This document shows positions 1-8,618 of a stretch of DNA of 64,000 nt, in pieces. A model generated the notes under the pieces. The model had not been told where the DNA came from, made no database searches, and saw only the letters and a program-made list of their open reading frames with translations. Position 1 is the first letter of the stretch. The number at the start of each line of letters is the position of its first letter. Both the position numbers and the translations under genes were made by a program. This DNA comes from Bog-756 sp963699105 (lineage in GTDB: Bacteria; Actinomycetota; Acidimicrobiia; Acidimicrobiales; RAAP-2): positions 682,001-746,000 of the forward strand of contig CAVOTI010000001.1 in NCBI GenBank assembly GCA_963699105.1. Direction: 5' to 3'.

Positions 1-453
1 GTGACGCTGACCAAGTTCAGCGGATTTGCCGGAGCCTCCGCCTCGGCGGGGACAACGTCAACCACTACCGCCTCCACGAGTGGATCGACACCTACCAGCA
101 CCTCTGACGTCGTAGCCGTGCCCACCACTCTGGCGGTCACCGGCAACTACGGCCAGATGTCAGCTTTCGTCAAGGGTCTGGACTCCTTCCCCCGACTGTT
201 CGTGATCCAGAGTTTCATCTTGGCCCTGGGAACCACCGTGGCGACAGACTCCGGCACTTCGGGTTCGTCGAGCTCGTCCAGCTCGTCGAGCGCGGCCCCG
301 ACGTCCAGCGGAAACCCGCTGTGGGTCGGTGGATCACCGACCTCGGCGTCGGCCGGTCCCTACAGCTTGGGCATCACGGGTTCCATCTACTACACGTCGA
401 CGCCCAGCGCCCTGGACGCCTGCCTCAAGGCGGCAGCCGCCGTCAACAAGTAG
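1..453 (+). CDS. pilO: Type IV pilus assembly protein PilO-like, C-terminal part (5' truncated by window)
   Basis: The frame is open from base 1 and ends at TAG 451-453, so this is very likely the C-terminal part of a gene that starts before the window, although base 1 happens to be a GTG. A Ser/Thr/Ala-rich linker is followed by a segment around residues 42-80 (LAVTGNYGQMSAFVKGLDSF, then PRLFVIQSFIL). That segment matches the ferredoxin-like C-terminal domain of PilO proteins, which typically read 'GxYxQ..aFl..L...pRl..v'. PilO is the inner-membrane alignment-complex partner of PilN/PilM in type IVa pilus machines. A poly-Ser stretch near residues 88-97 is low-complexity. A terminator follows at 518-553, so this looks like the last gene of its operon. 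Family assignment is by motif only. Confidence 0.6.
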   Translation: MTLTKFSGFAGASASAGTTSTTTASTSGSTPTSTSDVVAVPTTLAVTGNYGQMSAFVKGLDSFPRLFVIQSFILALGTTVATDSGTSGSSSSSSSSSAAPTSSGNPLWVGGSPTSASAGPYSLGITGSIYYTSTPSALDACLKAAAAVNK

Positions 454-517
454 CGGCCGGGGTTCACGCCACCGGTGGCAACTGCCGGTGGGCCTGGCCC
501 GGCCGGCTGGCCTCGTG

Positions 518-553
518 CGGCCGGCTGGCCTACCAGTGCCGGCCGTTTTGTTT
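518..553 (+). terminator. Rho-independent terminator after pilO
   Basis: Perfect 8-bp inverted repeat CGGCCGGC (518-525) / GCCGGCCG (538-545), with an internal TGG/CCA pairing, followed immediately by TTTTGTTT. It lies 65 bp after the pilO stop and only a few bases before the left end of the insertion sequence. Confidence 0.75.
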
Positions 554-557
554 CCAA

Positions 558-573
558 GTAACTATTCAGGTCC
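558..573. repeat. Left terminal inverted repeat of the IS66 element
   Basis: GTAACTATTCAGGTCC, perfectly complementary to 2108-2123 and downstream of the transposase stop. Confidence 0.85.
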
Positions 574-602
574 CCGTGGGTTCGGCGATGCCGGAGTGGG
601 CC

Positions 603-1859
603 TCAGCCAGGGGCTGACGGTGCCGGCATCCACGGATCACCGAGGAACAGCTGCTGGAGCGCACCGAGCCGGTTGACGCCCTGTTTGCCCGCCGTCGAGA
701 GGTAGCTCCGGAAGGCGAGGAAGGTCTTGGCTCCCTCGGTGGTGCGGAACCCACCGGAGATCTTCTGGGCGATCTTGACCATGCGGACGTCTCGTTCGGA
801 CAGGTTGTTGTCGAAGGGGACCGAGAAGTCCCGGGCAAAGCGCTGGACGTCTTCGGGACGTCGGGCGAGGCGAGCCAAGAGATTGCGGGCCGCGGACTGC
901 TTGGGCCGTCGCCGGGTGCTGATCGGTGGCGGATTGGCCAGGTAGCCGGCATCGATGATGTCCAGATACCGGTTGTCGAAGGCCGCCAGCTGTCTTGTGG
1001 TCAGGCAGTCTCGGCCCTGGTCCTTAGCCATGAGGACCAGGGCCCAGGTCGTGGTCAACAACTCGGCCATGTCGGCCGCCCAGTCCTGGCCCTCTTGTTC
1101 GGCGATGGCGGAGAGCTCTCTCAGGTGATGGGCATTGCACAGGGCGTGCTCGGCCTTCTCGTACTTGGCATAGGCCTTCCAGCCGTCGTGGACGACGATC
1201 CCTCGGTAGGTGGGCAGGATCCCCATGGCATCCATGGCCACGTTCCCTCGCCTCTCGTCCAGGTGATACAAGGTGAGCTCGGCACTGGAAGCGGCATGAA
1301 CCCAGGCCAGAGAGGCATTCACCCGGAGCCCGGTCTCGTCGGCGTGGATGACCGGGGAGGCACCAAGCAGGTCCTTCACCCGGGCCGAGAACCCGTGGAG
1401 CCGGCTCGCCCCCTCGTTGACCATGGCCACGATGGTCCCGGTCGAGATCGGGGCCCCATAGGTGTCGGCCACCAGCTCGGCCACCCGGGCCACAGGCAGG
1501 TGCTGGCGGGTGACCAGGTAACAGACCTGGGCCCGCAGAGCCGGTCCGTAACAGGTAGGGGCGGTGGCCTCGACCGGGAATGACCCGGCCGTTGCCGTCC
1601 CACACCGACAGCGCCTGGTCTCTGACCGGTGCTCGGTGCAGAGCAGGGACACCGGGGGCAGGTCGAACACCTGGCGGGTGGCCACCGAGTCGACCGGGGC
1701 ATCGGACAAATCATTTCCACAACCCGAACAGGTCTTCGGGGCATGGGTGGCGACCACATCGGGGTCAGGGCGCTGGGCCAGATGCTTGCCGGGATCGCCG
1801 GGCTGTTTGCCGGGCTTCTTGCCCGACCGGACCCGGCGGGACTTGGGGGCCGGCTTCAC
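603..1859 (-). CDS. IS66 family transposase, catalytic part downstream of an in-frame amber codon
   Basis: A 418-codon frame opens with GTG directly after TAG 1862-1860 and is in the same reading frame as the upstream fragment, so the two are one gene split by a nonsense codon. Residues about 40-75 hold a Cys-rich zinc-binding segment (CSGCGNDL and later RRCRCG). The DDE_Tnp_IS66 core follows, with HADETGLRV and later VHDGWKAY as the probable Asp positions and SERDVRMVKIAQKISGGFRT around the conserved Glu. The C-terminal tail with LFLGDPW is typical of IS66 transposases. The likely original codon is TAC (Tyr), because related proteins read SSDGYVKP at the junction (recalled from the family, not searched). 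As it stands the element is probably non-autonomous unless the stop is read through. Confidence 0.85.
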   Translation of the reverse strand: MKPAPKSRRVRSGKKPGKQPGDPGKHLAQRPDPDVVATHAPKTCSGCGNDLSDAPVDSVATRQVFDLPPVSLLCTEHRSETRRCRCGTATAGSFPVEATAPTCYGPALRAQVCYLVTRQHLPVARVAELVADTYGAPISTGTIVAMVNEGASRLHGFSARVKDLLGASPVIHADETGLRVNASLAWVHAASSAELTLYHLDERRGNVAMDAMGILPTYRGIVVHDGWKAYAKYEKAEHALCNAHHLRELSAIAEQEGQDWAADMAELLTTTWALVLMAKDQGRDCLTTRQLAAFDNRYLDIIDAGYLANPPPISTRRRPKQSAARNLLARLARRPEDVQRFARDFSVPFDNNLSERDVRMVKIAQKISGGFRTTEGAKTFLAFRSYLSTAGKQGVNRLGALQQLFLGDPWMPAPSAPG

Positions 1860-2063
1860 CTAGCCGTCCGAAGAAGGAGGCTTGGACGAGTTGCGGGAGT
1901 TCAACGACAGCCGGGCCCGGAGCTCGGTCATCTCGACCGTCAGCCTCTCGATCGTCTCCGCCTGCTCGCCAACGAGGGAAAGCAGCGACACGTTCTGTTC
2001 GACGAGCTCCGCGTAGGAGGGGGCGTCAGGGCTGGTGGAGGGGTCGTCGTCCGGAATTCCCAA
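1860..2063 (-). CDS. IS66 transposase N-terminal fragment (coiled-coil region), ends at premature TAG
   Basis: A 67-residue fragment starts at TTG 2063. It contains a heptad-like Leu-rich coiled coil (VSLLSLVGEQAETIERLTV) and ends in the hallmark LSLNSRNSSKPPSSDG, which in intact IS66 transposases leads straight into the zinc-binding domain. The TAG at 1862-1860 is in frame with the catalytic part (603-1859), so removing this stop would restore one protein of about 486 residues. The start lies 60 bp inside the right terminal repeat, the expected place for this family. Confidence 0.75.
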   Translation of the reverse strand: MGIPDDDPSTSPDAPSYAELVEQNVSLLSLVGEQAETIERLTVEMTELRARLSLNSRNSSKPPSSDG

Positions 2064-2107
2064 CGATACGCGCGTCGAACCCCCAGGTCGGGGACGGTCC
2101 CATCAGA

Positions 2108-2123
2108 GGACCTGAATAGTTAC
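2108..2123. repeat. Right terminal inverted repeat of the IS66 element
   Basis: Exact complement of the left 16-bp repeat; 45 bp upstream of the transposase start. Confidence 0.85.
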
Positions 2124-2131
2124 CTTCTACG

Positions 2132-2156
2132 AATAACGTTCTGACCGAATGTTATT
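2132..2156. repeat. AT-rich imperfect dyad next to the IS
   Basis: AATAACGTTC (2132-2141) faces GAATGTTATT (2147-2156). Nine of ten positions are complementary across a 5-base loop, with one G-T pair. It is AT-rich in a G+C-rich surrounding and resembles the dyads near 14,080 and 41,060. Function unknown. Confidence 0.4.
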
Positions 2157-2281
2157 TCCCGAATTGACTGGCCGGCACTTAGGTTCGATCAGGCACGGGG
2201 CCCGGCCCCGTCGGCGTTCGGCCCCAGCTCGGTCGGCGGCCGGCATCCGGCACCCGAGCACCCGCGCACCCGAGCGACCAG

Positions 2282-3685
2282 TCACACCCCGCTGACCTGC
2301 ATGTCCCCTACCGCCAGCGTCTGACCGGCGGCGATACCCGGCAGCCACTCCACGTCGGCGCCGACGGCCACGAGCGACTGCAACATGCGTTGAAGGGTCG
2401 AGGCCACGGTGATCTCCCGTACCGGCTCGGCCAGCTTTCCGTTTCGGATCATCAGACCCTCGGCCCCGACGGAAAAATCTCCACTGATCGGATTGACTCC
2501 CGAGTGGACTCCAGTCATCGACTGCACGAACAGTCCCTCTCCGACGGCGGCCAGCACACCCTCCTCGTCGAATCCCTCCGGACCGGGGGCCAGGGTGAGG
2601 GCACGACAACCCGGCCCGGGAGTGCCGGAAAATCCGCCGCGCACCGCCGATCCGGTGGAGGACACACCTGAACGGGAGCCGGACACCGTGTCGTAGAGAA
2701 AGGCCCGCAGGACCCCGGCGTCGATGAGCACGTTGCGCCGACAGGCCAGGCCTTCGGCGTCGTAGGCGGCGGCCCCGTAGGCCCGGGGATCGGTGGGATC
2801 GTCGACCAGGGTGAGCCCGGCGTCGCCCACCCGCTCACCGATACGTCCGGCGAAAAAGGAGCGACCCTTGGCCACCGCCTCGCCTGACAGGGCCGAGGAC
2901 ACCACCGACAAGAGCGTGGTGGCGGCCCGGCGGTCGAAGACCACCGTCTGGCGTCCGGAAGGTCCCTTGGTCGCCCCGAGCAGGCGTACCGCCCGGTCGA
3001 CGGCGTCGTCGGTCGCCTTGTCAGGGTCGAGTCCATCGAAGCCGCGGCCCACGCTGAACCCCGCCCCGGTCTGACTGGCATCCCCCTCGCCGGCGATGAC
3101 GCCGACCGAGATGAATCCCGAAGTCTTTCGGCTGGCGGCACGGATCCCCGTCGTCGACACCAGGGCCACCTCCACCGACCCGTCGCCGTAGTCGGCATGG
3201 TCGACCTGGCGGATCCGCGGGTCGGCGCTCCTGGCCTGTGCCTCGAGGGCCAAGGCCAGCTCGACCTTGCGGGTCGCCGGGACCAGGGACAGGGAGTCGT
3301 CCCACAGATCGACGGGCACGGCGGCCACCCCGTCGGGGACGGCCAGCGCTACGTGTTCGTCCTGGGTGGCGAATCTCGCATTGTCCCGAGCCTCGTCCAA
3401 GGTCTCCCCCAACACCGACTCGTCGAGCGATCCCGCCCAGGCGAACCCGAGCCGGTGGTCGACCACCACCCGTATCCCGATGCCGGCCGATGTGGCCGAC
3501 GTCAGTGATTCGACCTCTCCGGCGTAGGCCCGAATTTCGGTCTCGTCCCCGTGAGCCACGTAGACCTCGACGTCCTCGCCGGTGCGGGCCCAGCTCGCCA
3601 CCCGTTCGGCCAGGTCCAACAGCCTGTCCGTGCCACCACCCGTGTCGGTGGGGGCGGCGCCGGGAGGGTCGAGCGCCGTGCTCAC
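2282..3685 (-). CDS. tldE: TldE/PmbA family protein (metalloprotease partner subunit)
   Basis: A 467-residue protein of the TldD/PmbA (peptidase U62) family. TldE lacks the zinc-binding HExxxH motif of TldD and forms a heterodimer with it. The complex cleaves unfolded or leader peptides and, in other bacteria, matures peptides such as microcin B17. Recognisable family segments are the N-terminal 'GDETEIRAYAGEVESLTS' region and the C-terminal VQSMTGVHSGVNPISGDFSV block, which carries the characteristic G-x-N-x-x-S/T-GDFS pattern. The start chosen is GTG 3685, which overlaps the tldD stop in a GTGA; the longer ATG at 3739 would run deep into tldD. It is the second gene of a tldD-tldE operon. 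Confidence 0.87.
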   Translation of the reverse strand: MSTALDPPGAAPTDTGGGTDRLLDLAERVASWARTGEDVEVYVAHGDETEIRAYAGEVESLTSATSAGIGIRVVVDHRLGFAWAGSLDESVLGETLDEARDNARFATQDEHVALAVPDGVAAVPVDLWDDSLSLVPATRKVELALALEAQARSADPRIRQVDHADYGDGSVEVALVSTTGIRAASRKTSGFISVGVIAGEGDASQTGAGFSVGRGFDGLDPDKATDDAVDRAVRLLGATKGPSGRQTVVFDRRAATTLLSVVSSALSGEAVAKGRSFFAGRIGERVGDAGLTLVDDPTDPRAYGAAAYDAEGLACRRNVLIDAGVLRAFLYDTVSGSRSGVSSTGSAVRGGFSGTPGPGCRALTLAPGPEGFDEEGVLAAVGEGLFVQSMTGVHSGVNPISGDFSVGAEGLMIRNGKLAEPVREITVASTLQRMLQSLVAVGADVEWLPGIAAGQTLAVGDMQVSGV

Positions 3686-5079
3686 TCGGCCGTCCCCCCG
3701 ATGGTCACACCGGTCAACCGCATGGTGGCCTGTCCACACCCGACCGGCACGCTCTGGCCGTCCTTGCCACAGGTCCCCGGCGTCATCGAGAAGTCGGTGG
3801 CCACCGCGTCGATCCGCTTGAGGATCTCCGGTCCGTTGCCGATGAGATTTGCGTCCCGCAGCGGTTCGGTGATCCGGCCCCCTTCGATCAGATAGGCCTC
3901 AGCGGTGCCGAACACGAAGTCGCCGGTGGTGGTGTTGACCTGGCCGCCGCCGAGCTTGGCCACGTACACGCCGCGAGGGGTCTGCGCCACGATCTCGTCG
4001 GGGTCCTCCTGGCCGGGAAGAAGGAACGTATTGGTCATCCTCACCATGGGCAGGTGCTGGTAGGTCTGCCGCCGGCCGTTGCCCGACGAGACCCTTCCCT
4101 CCTTGCGGGCCCGCAGGTAGTCCCACAGGTAGTCGGTCAGCACCCCCTGGTCGATCAGGACGTTCCGCTGGGCCGGGCGGCCCTCGTCGTCCACCGCGAA
4201 CGTCCCCCATTCCGAGCCGACGGTGCCATCGTCCACCAGGGTGACCAGGGGGCTGGCCACCTGCTGGCCGACCATGCCGGTGTAGACCGATGCGTCCTTG
4301 ACGATGTGGTCGGCCTCGAGTCCGTGCCCACACGCCTCGTGGAACAGGATGCCACCGCTGCCGCCGGCCAGTACCACCGGCAGCTCCCCGGACGGCGCCG
4401 GTCGGGCTGACAGCTTGGACAGGGCCCGGCTCGCCGCCAACCGGGCCAGCTCCTCCACCGACACCTCTTCGAACAGTTCGAACCCGATGGTGCGGGCCGC
4501 GGTTTCGAATCCCGTTTGCAGTCCGGTGTCGCCGGTGGCCACGCACGACACGGAGAACCGGGTCCGGGCCTGCTCGTCGTGGGCCAACAGGCCTTCCGAG
4601 TTGGCAATCAGCACCCGCCGACGCGAGCCGCCGCAACCGGCCTGCACCTGGGAGATACCCTCACCGGTGGCCCGAGCCGCCTCGTCGGCCCGCGTCAGGA
4701 GGGCCAGGGTGTCGCCTTTGGAGCCGAGGGCGGCAAGCCCGGAGTCACCGGGCTGGTCGGCGCCGGTTCGAGTGCGCAGCGGCGGCACCTCGACCGTCCT
4801 CGAGCCGTTGCCACCGTCCCGGGCCACCGCCGAGGCCGCCTGGGCCGCCCGCAGAAGACCCGACTCCGACAGATCGGCGGTATGGGCGAAGCCGGTGGTC
4901 TCACCCGAGACGACCCGGATTCCGGCTCCACGTTCCCGCCCCGAGGACAGCTCCTCCACCCGGCCATCGTCGAGCAGGGCCGAGGCCGTCGACCGGTCCT
5001 CGGCGAACACCTCGGCGAACTCACCGCCATGGCGCAGCGCCTCGGACAGCACTCTTTCGAGCACCGGGGATTCGATCAC
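3682..5079 (-). CDS. tldD: TldD family zinc metalloprotease, catalytic subunit
   Basis: A 465-residue TldD. The zinc-binding motif H247-E-A-C-G-H252 sits in GGILFHEACGHGLEADH, as in the catalytic subunit of the TldD/TldE protease. The glycine-rich C-terminal block VYVAKLGGGQVNTTTGDFVF is also conserved. GTG 5079 is chosen as the start because AGGAGG lies just upstream and the reading VIESPVLERVL fits the family N-terminus; the upstream part of the open frame (to 5352) overlaps the divergent thioesterase gene. The stop overlaps tldE by four bases, implying coupled translation. The upstream gap to the divergent thioesterase is 69 bp and should hold both promoters. Confidence 0.9.
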   Translation of the reverse strand: MIESPVLERVLSEALRHGGEFAEVFAEDRSTASALLDDGRVEELSSGRERGAGIRVVSGETTGFAHTADLSESGLLRAAQAASAVARDGGNGSRTVEVPPLRTRTGADQPGDSGLAALGSKGDTLALLTRADEAARATGEGISQVQAGCGGSRRRVLIANSEGLLAHDEQARTRFSVSCVATGDTGLQTGFETAARTIGFELFEEVSVEELARLAASRALSKLSARPAPSGELPVVLAGGSGGILFHEACGHGLEADHIVKDASVYTGMVGQQVASPLVTLVDDGTVGSEWGTFAVDDEGRPAQRNVLIDQGVLTDYLWDYLRARKEGRVSSGNGRRQTYQHLPMVRMTNTFLLPGQEDPDEIVAQTPRGVYVAKLGGGQVNTTTGDFVFGTAEAYLIEGGRITEPLRDANLIGNGPEILKRIDAVATDFSMTPGTCGKDGQSVPVGCGQATMRLTGVTIGGTAE

Positions 5080-5148
5080 GACAGCCTCCTCGCTGGACCG
5101 GACGGCGCTAGGTGGCCGACGCCGGCTTGCGTCACGTATCGTACCGGC

Positions 5149-5526
5149 GTGGCCCCGCACACCGGTCTTTCTGCACGAATCGAGCTGAAGGTCACCGAGG
5201 GCGACACCGCCGAGGCGTTTCGCTCGGGAACCGTGCCGGTGCTGGCCACGCCCCGGCTGGTGGCCCTGTGTGAGGAAGCCTCGTGCAAGGCCATCGAGGG
5301 CCACCTGCCCGAATCCTCCACCTCGGTGGCCAAGCGGCTCCAGTTCGATCATCTGGTGCCGGTGGGGGTGGACGGGATCGTGTGGGCCGAGGCCACCCTG
5401 GACCGGATCGAGGGCCGTCGCCTGGTCTTCACCCTCTCGGTCTCAGAGAGTGCCGGCCTGGTGGCGGCGGGCAAGCTCATCAGGGTGATCGTCGACCGGG
5501 AGACCTTCCTCTCCAACGTTCGCTGA
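5149..5526 (+). CDS. FlK-like hotdog-fold thioesterase
   Basis: A 125-residue protein that fits the fluoroacetyl-CoA thioesterase (FlK)-like hotdog family. The segment VPVLATPRLVALCEEASCKA matches the family's 'vlATP.lv...E.A' helix, followed by a GVDGIVWAEATLDRIEGRRL strand region. Such proteins hydrolyse small acyl-CoA thioesters, but the substrate cannot be told from sequence. GTG 5149 is the start that removes the long overlap with tldD; its ribosome-binding site is weak. It is transcribed divergently from tldD and is not clearly linked to any neighbour. Confidence 0.75.
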   Translation: MAPHTGLSARIELKVTEGDTAEAFRSGTVPVLATPRLVALCEEASCKAIEGHLPESSTSVAKRLQFDHLVPVGVDGIVWAEATLDRIEGRRLVFTLSVSESAGLVAAGKLIRVIVDRETFLSNVR

Positions 5527-5551
5527 TCAAACGTTCGCTGGGCGGGCAGGG

Positions 5552-6316
5552 TCAGAGGTTCTTGCCGATGATGCCGCCGAGCACCCCGCCGACCCCGGCG
5601 TCGGCTGCCCCGTGGTGGTCGTCCCGATCGTCACGGGACAAGTACGGGGCAAGGGCGGCGGCCAGCACGGGAATCGGCATCGTCTGCAGCCAGATGTTGC
5701 CCGGACCGGTCAGCGCCACCAGGTGGTAGCCGTCGTCTCCGAAGGCGATGTTCTTGATGCCGGGCAGACGGGTGATGGTGAAACTGACCCGGTCCTCGAA
5801 CAAGCCGACATGGCCAGGATGGACGAGCAGGGTCTGCCCGGCCGCCAACTCGTAGTTGGTGACCTCGCCGGACAGCTCGATCCAGGCGCGGCCCTGTCCC
5901 TCGAGGCGCTGGAGTATGAACCCGTCCCCGCCGTCAAGGCCGCCCCGCAGGGTCTGTTGGAGCCCTACGGTCGGGACGATCCCCTCGGTACCGCACAGCC
6001 AGCCGTGCTTGTGGACCAGGTATCCCTGACCCGGAGCGACGGCGATCTCGAAGATCCTGCCCGGCAGCTTGGAGCCGAAGGCCACCATGCCCTGGCCCCC
6101 TTGGGCCTCGTACTTGGTGAGGAAGATCCCACCACCCCCGATCGCCCGTTTCAGCCCGCTCATCAGGCCCTTCTCGCCGCCTGTGGAGGCGGTCTGGGTC
6201 AGCTGCACGTTGGCCGACATCCAGGACAGCTCCCCGTGGGTCGATATCACCGATTCACCCGCCTCGAGGATCATCTCCAGAAGCGGCAGCGTCGTCCCTT
6301 TCACATCGGCTTGCAT
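5552..6316 (-). CDS. AIM24 / TIGR00266 family protein
   Basis: A 254-residue protein of the AIM24 (formerly DUF124) beta-prism family: ELSWMSANVQLT near residue 30, a Gly-rich GGGGIFLTKYEAQGGQGMV segment, and PGHVGLFEDRVSFTITRLPG near the middle. The last 30 residues are Asp/His/Gly-rich (DDRDDHHGAADAG). The molecular role of bacterial members is poorly known; they may bind membranes or surfaces. ATG 6316 has GAGGAG upstream. It is convergent with the thioesterase and divergent from dxs. Confidence 0.8.
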   Translation of the reverse strand: MQADVKGTTLPLLEMILEAGESVISTHGELSWMSANVQLTQTASTGGEKGLMSGLKRAIGGGGIFLTKYEAQGGQGMVAFGSKLPGRIFEIAVAPGQGYLVHKHGWLCGTEGIVPTVGLQQTLRGGLDGGDGFILQRLEGQGRAWIELSGEVTNYELAAGQTLLVHPGHVGLFEDRVSFTITRLPGIKNIAFGDDGYHLVALTGPGNIWLQTMPIPVLAAALAPYLSRDDRDDHHGAADAGVGGVLGGIIGKNL

Positions 6317-6541
6317 ACTTCTTCTCCTCGTCTGTGACGCCCGGTTGCCGAACTCGCCACCGGCGCCTCGCTACTGGGCCGCAAACCCTCGGTCAGGCCA
6401 CCGACACTACCGCCAACCCGAGAATCGAACCGATGATTTGCCCAGCTTGCCAGGGGCAACGGGTATCGTGGCGCCGCCCTCGTGGCCGTGTCACGGGACC
6501 GACACACTGGTAGCCTGAGCGCAAAGGTAGCCCGCACGCCC

Positions 6542-8539
6542 ATGATCCTCGAACACATCGACAGCCCCGCTGACCTCCGGTCGTTGACATCCGACCAAAT
6601 GGCCACGCTGGCCGAGGAGATCCGGGGGTTCATCGTGGAGGCGGTGACCGCCACCGGAGGTCACCTCGGTTCCAATCTCGGCGTGGTCGAACTGACCTTG
6701 GCACTCCACCGGACCTTCGACTCGCCGCGAGACGTCCTGTTGTGGGACACCGGCCACCAGGCCTACGTGCACAAACTGGTAACCGGCCGGCGCGACGCCT
6801 TCACCCAGCTGCGACAGGCCGGCGGGCTCTCCGGCTATCCCAACCGCACCGAGTCGGAGCACGATTGGGTCGAGAACAGTCACGCTTCCACCATTCTCAG
6901 CTACGCCCACGGACTGGCCAGCGCCTTCGAACTGCAAGGAAGCGATCGTCGGGTGGTGGCCGTGGTGGGTGACGGGGCACTGACCGGGGGCATGGCCTAC
7001 GAAGCCCTCAACAACTTGGGTCATTCCGGCAAGCCCGTGCTCATCGTGCTCAACGACAACGGTCGCTCCTATGCCCCCACGGTGTCGCGCCTCTCGTTGA
7101 GCCTCACCCACCTGCGGTTGAGCCCGGCCTACGTCCAGGCTCGCCAGCGCCTGCGCCATCTGATCCGCGAACTGCCGGCGGTGGGCGAACTGGCCTACTC
7201 GGGTGTGCACGGCCTCACCAGTGCCCTCCGCGAGGTGGTCACCCCCCACACCTTCTTCGAGGCCCTGGGCATCCGCTACGCGGGGCCGATCGATGGTCAC
7301 GACATCGCCGGCGTGGAACAGGCGTTGACCAATGCCGCCGGATGGCCGGGGCCGATCGTGGTCCACGTCCTGACCCAGAAGGGTCGTGGTTATGCGCCGG
7401 CCGAGGAGGACGACGTGCAGCGCCTGCACGACGTGAAGGTGAGGACAGCGGCCATCGAGCCGGCGCCGGAGACGCCTGACGGGGCGGGCGGGACCGGCGA
7501 CTCCTCCGACCCCGCCGACCTGCCGGTCACCACTTTCACCGACGGGTTCACCCGGTCGCTTCTCCGGCTGGCCGATGTCGACCCCCGGATCGTGGCCATC
7601 ACTGCGGCCATGCCCGGGCCCACCGGACTCCTCCCGTTCGAGGCCAGATTCCCCGAGCGTTTCGTCGACGTGGGAATTGCCGAGCAGCACGCGGTGACGG
7701 CGGCGGCGGGGATGGCCATGGCCGGGCTGCGCCCGGTGGTGGCGGTGTACTCGACTTTCTTCACTCGCGCCTTCGACCAAGCCAATCTGGACGTCGGCCT
7801 CCACCGACTTCCGGTGGTGCTGGTCCTCGATCGTGCCGGGATCACCGGCGACGACGGGCCCAGTCACCATGGGGTACTGGACATGGCCCTGGCGCTGTCC
7901 ATTCCGGGCATGACGGTGTTCGCCCCGTGGTCGGCCCCCGAGGTCGAGGTGATGCTGGCCGAGGCCCTCACCCTCGACGGTCCCTCGGTCATCCGCTTCC
8001 CCAAGACCCGGGCCCCCTGGGCCGAGCCGGGCACCACCGGGTCCGGTCTGGCGGCCAGGCAGGTGCGGGCCGGCGACGGAACGGTGTGCCTGCTGGCCAT
8101 CGGCAAGATGGTGTCGGCTGCCTCCGAGGCCGCCGAGCTCCTGGCCCGGGAGGGCATCGACGTGACGATCTGGGATCCTCGGGTGGTCTCCCACCCCGAT
8201 CCGGACATGGTGGCCGATGCCTGCCGGCATGGCGTGGTGGTGACGGCCGAGGACGGCGTCCGCCAGGGCGGCGCCGGCATGTTCCTGGCCGACGCCATCA
8301 GGGCGGCATGCCCACTCGGCACCGCCCCCCCGGTCATCAATCTGGGAATCCCCCGGGCCTACCTGGCCCAGGGCAAGCCCGATCGGATCCTGGCCCGCTG
8401 CGGCCTGGACGCCGCCGGACTGGCCTCCGCCGTGCAGCAGGCTCGGTGCGGGATGAGCCCTCCGCTCCGAGACGACCTGCCGGCAGCTCCGGCTCCGCTC
8501 CTTCCGTCACCGACGGTCGAGCAGACCCTGGACGGATAG
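6542..8539 (+). CDS. dxs: 1-deoxy-D-xylulose-5-phosphate synthase
   Basis: A 665-residue DXS, full length for the family (about 620-680). It condenses pyruvate and glyceraldehyde 3-phosphate with thiamine diphosphate in the first step of the MEP isoprenoid pathway. The ThDP/Mg motif is G143-D-G with N171-D-N. The catalytic Glu lies in DVGIAEQHAV (E381), and RAGITGDDGPSHHG and the C-terminal VINLGIPRAYLAQG are family blocks. Start ATG 6542 is preferred because family proteins begin shortly before 'L..I..P.DL..L'; a GTG at 6482 is possible but adds an unrelated leader. It stands as a single gene. Confidence 0.95.
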   Translation: MILEHIDSPADLRSLTSDQMATLAEEIRGFIVEAVTATGGHLGSNLGVVELTLALHRTFDSPRDVLLWDTGHQAYVHKLVTGRRDAFTQLRQAGGLSGYPNRTESEHDWVENSHASTILSYAHGLASAFELQGSDRRVVAVVGDGALTGGMAYEALNNLGHSGKPVLIVLNDNGRSYAPTVSRLSLSLTHLRLSPAYVQARQRLRHLIRELPAVGELAYSGVHGLTSALREVVTPHTFFEALGIRYAGPIDGHDIAGVEQALTNAAGWPGPIVVHVLTQKGRGYAPAEEDDVQRLHDVKVRTAAIEPAPETPDGAGGTGDSSDPADLPVTTFTDGFTRSLLRLADVDPRIVAITAAMPGPTGLLPFEARFPERFVDVGIAEQHAVTAAAGMAMAGLRPVVAVYSTFFTRAFDQANLDVGLHRLPVVLVLDRAGITGDDGPSHHGVLDMALALSIPGMTVFAPWSAPEVEVMLAEALTLDGPSVIRFPKTRAPWAEPGTTGSGLAARQVRAGDGTVCLLAIGKMVSAASEAAELLAREGIDVTIWDPRVVSHPDPDMVADACRHGVVVTAEDGVRQGGAGMFLADAIRAACPLGTAPPVINLGIPRAYLAQGKPDRILARCGLDAAGLASAVQQARCGMSPPLRDDLPAAPAPLLPSPTVEQTLDG

Positions 8540-8593
8540 CTCTGACCAGCGGGCACGGGTCGGTGCGCCATCCAGGCTGGTTGCCGCCGGAAT

Positions 8594-8607
8594 CGAAACG
8601 TGTTCTA
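8594..8607. promoter_or_regulatory. KstR-like operator overlapping a promoter of the FadD19-like gene
   Basis: CGAAACGTGTTCTA fits the KstR pattern TnnAACnnGTTnnA with one mismatch (the first base is C). A possible -35 TTGCCG (8581-8586) and -10 TCTACT (8604-8609) with 17-bp spacing place the site on the -10. The gene starts at 8619, only 11 bp further. Two further sites of this type lie at 12,239 and 21,763. Confidence 0.55.
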
Positions 8608-8618
8608 CTAAACGGCCG

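Larger units (their letters stand above)
558..2123 (-). mobile_element. IS66-family insertion sequence, about 1.57 kb, single-transposase type
   Basis: The ends are defined by a perfect 16-bp terminal inverted repeat: GTAACTATTCAGGTCC at 558-573 and its exact complement at 2108-2123. The only coding content is an IS66-type transposase on the minus strand. There are no accessory tnpA/tnpB genes, which resembles the tnpC-only subgroup of IS66 (ISBst12-like). IS66 elements usually make 8-bp target duplications, but the flanks here differ (GTTTCCAA at 550-557 and CTTCTACG at 2124-2131). This could mean recombination between two copies or decay of the duplication. The transposase is interrupted by an amber codon. 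Confidence 0.85.

Noticed and set aside
550..2131. Target-site duplication for the IS66 element
   Set aside because: The 8-bp flanks GTTTCCAA and CTTCTACG do not match.
2198..2214. Terminator for tldE (ACGGGGC/GCCCCGT hairpin)
   Set aside because: Seven-base stem but no T-run on the coding strand and 70 bp past the stop; too weak to list.
6491..8230. Long minus-strand open frame (579 codons) opposite dxs
   Set aside because: Antisense shadow of a high-G+C gene. dxs has full family motifs in the plus frame, while this frame has none.
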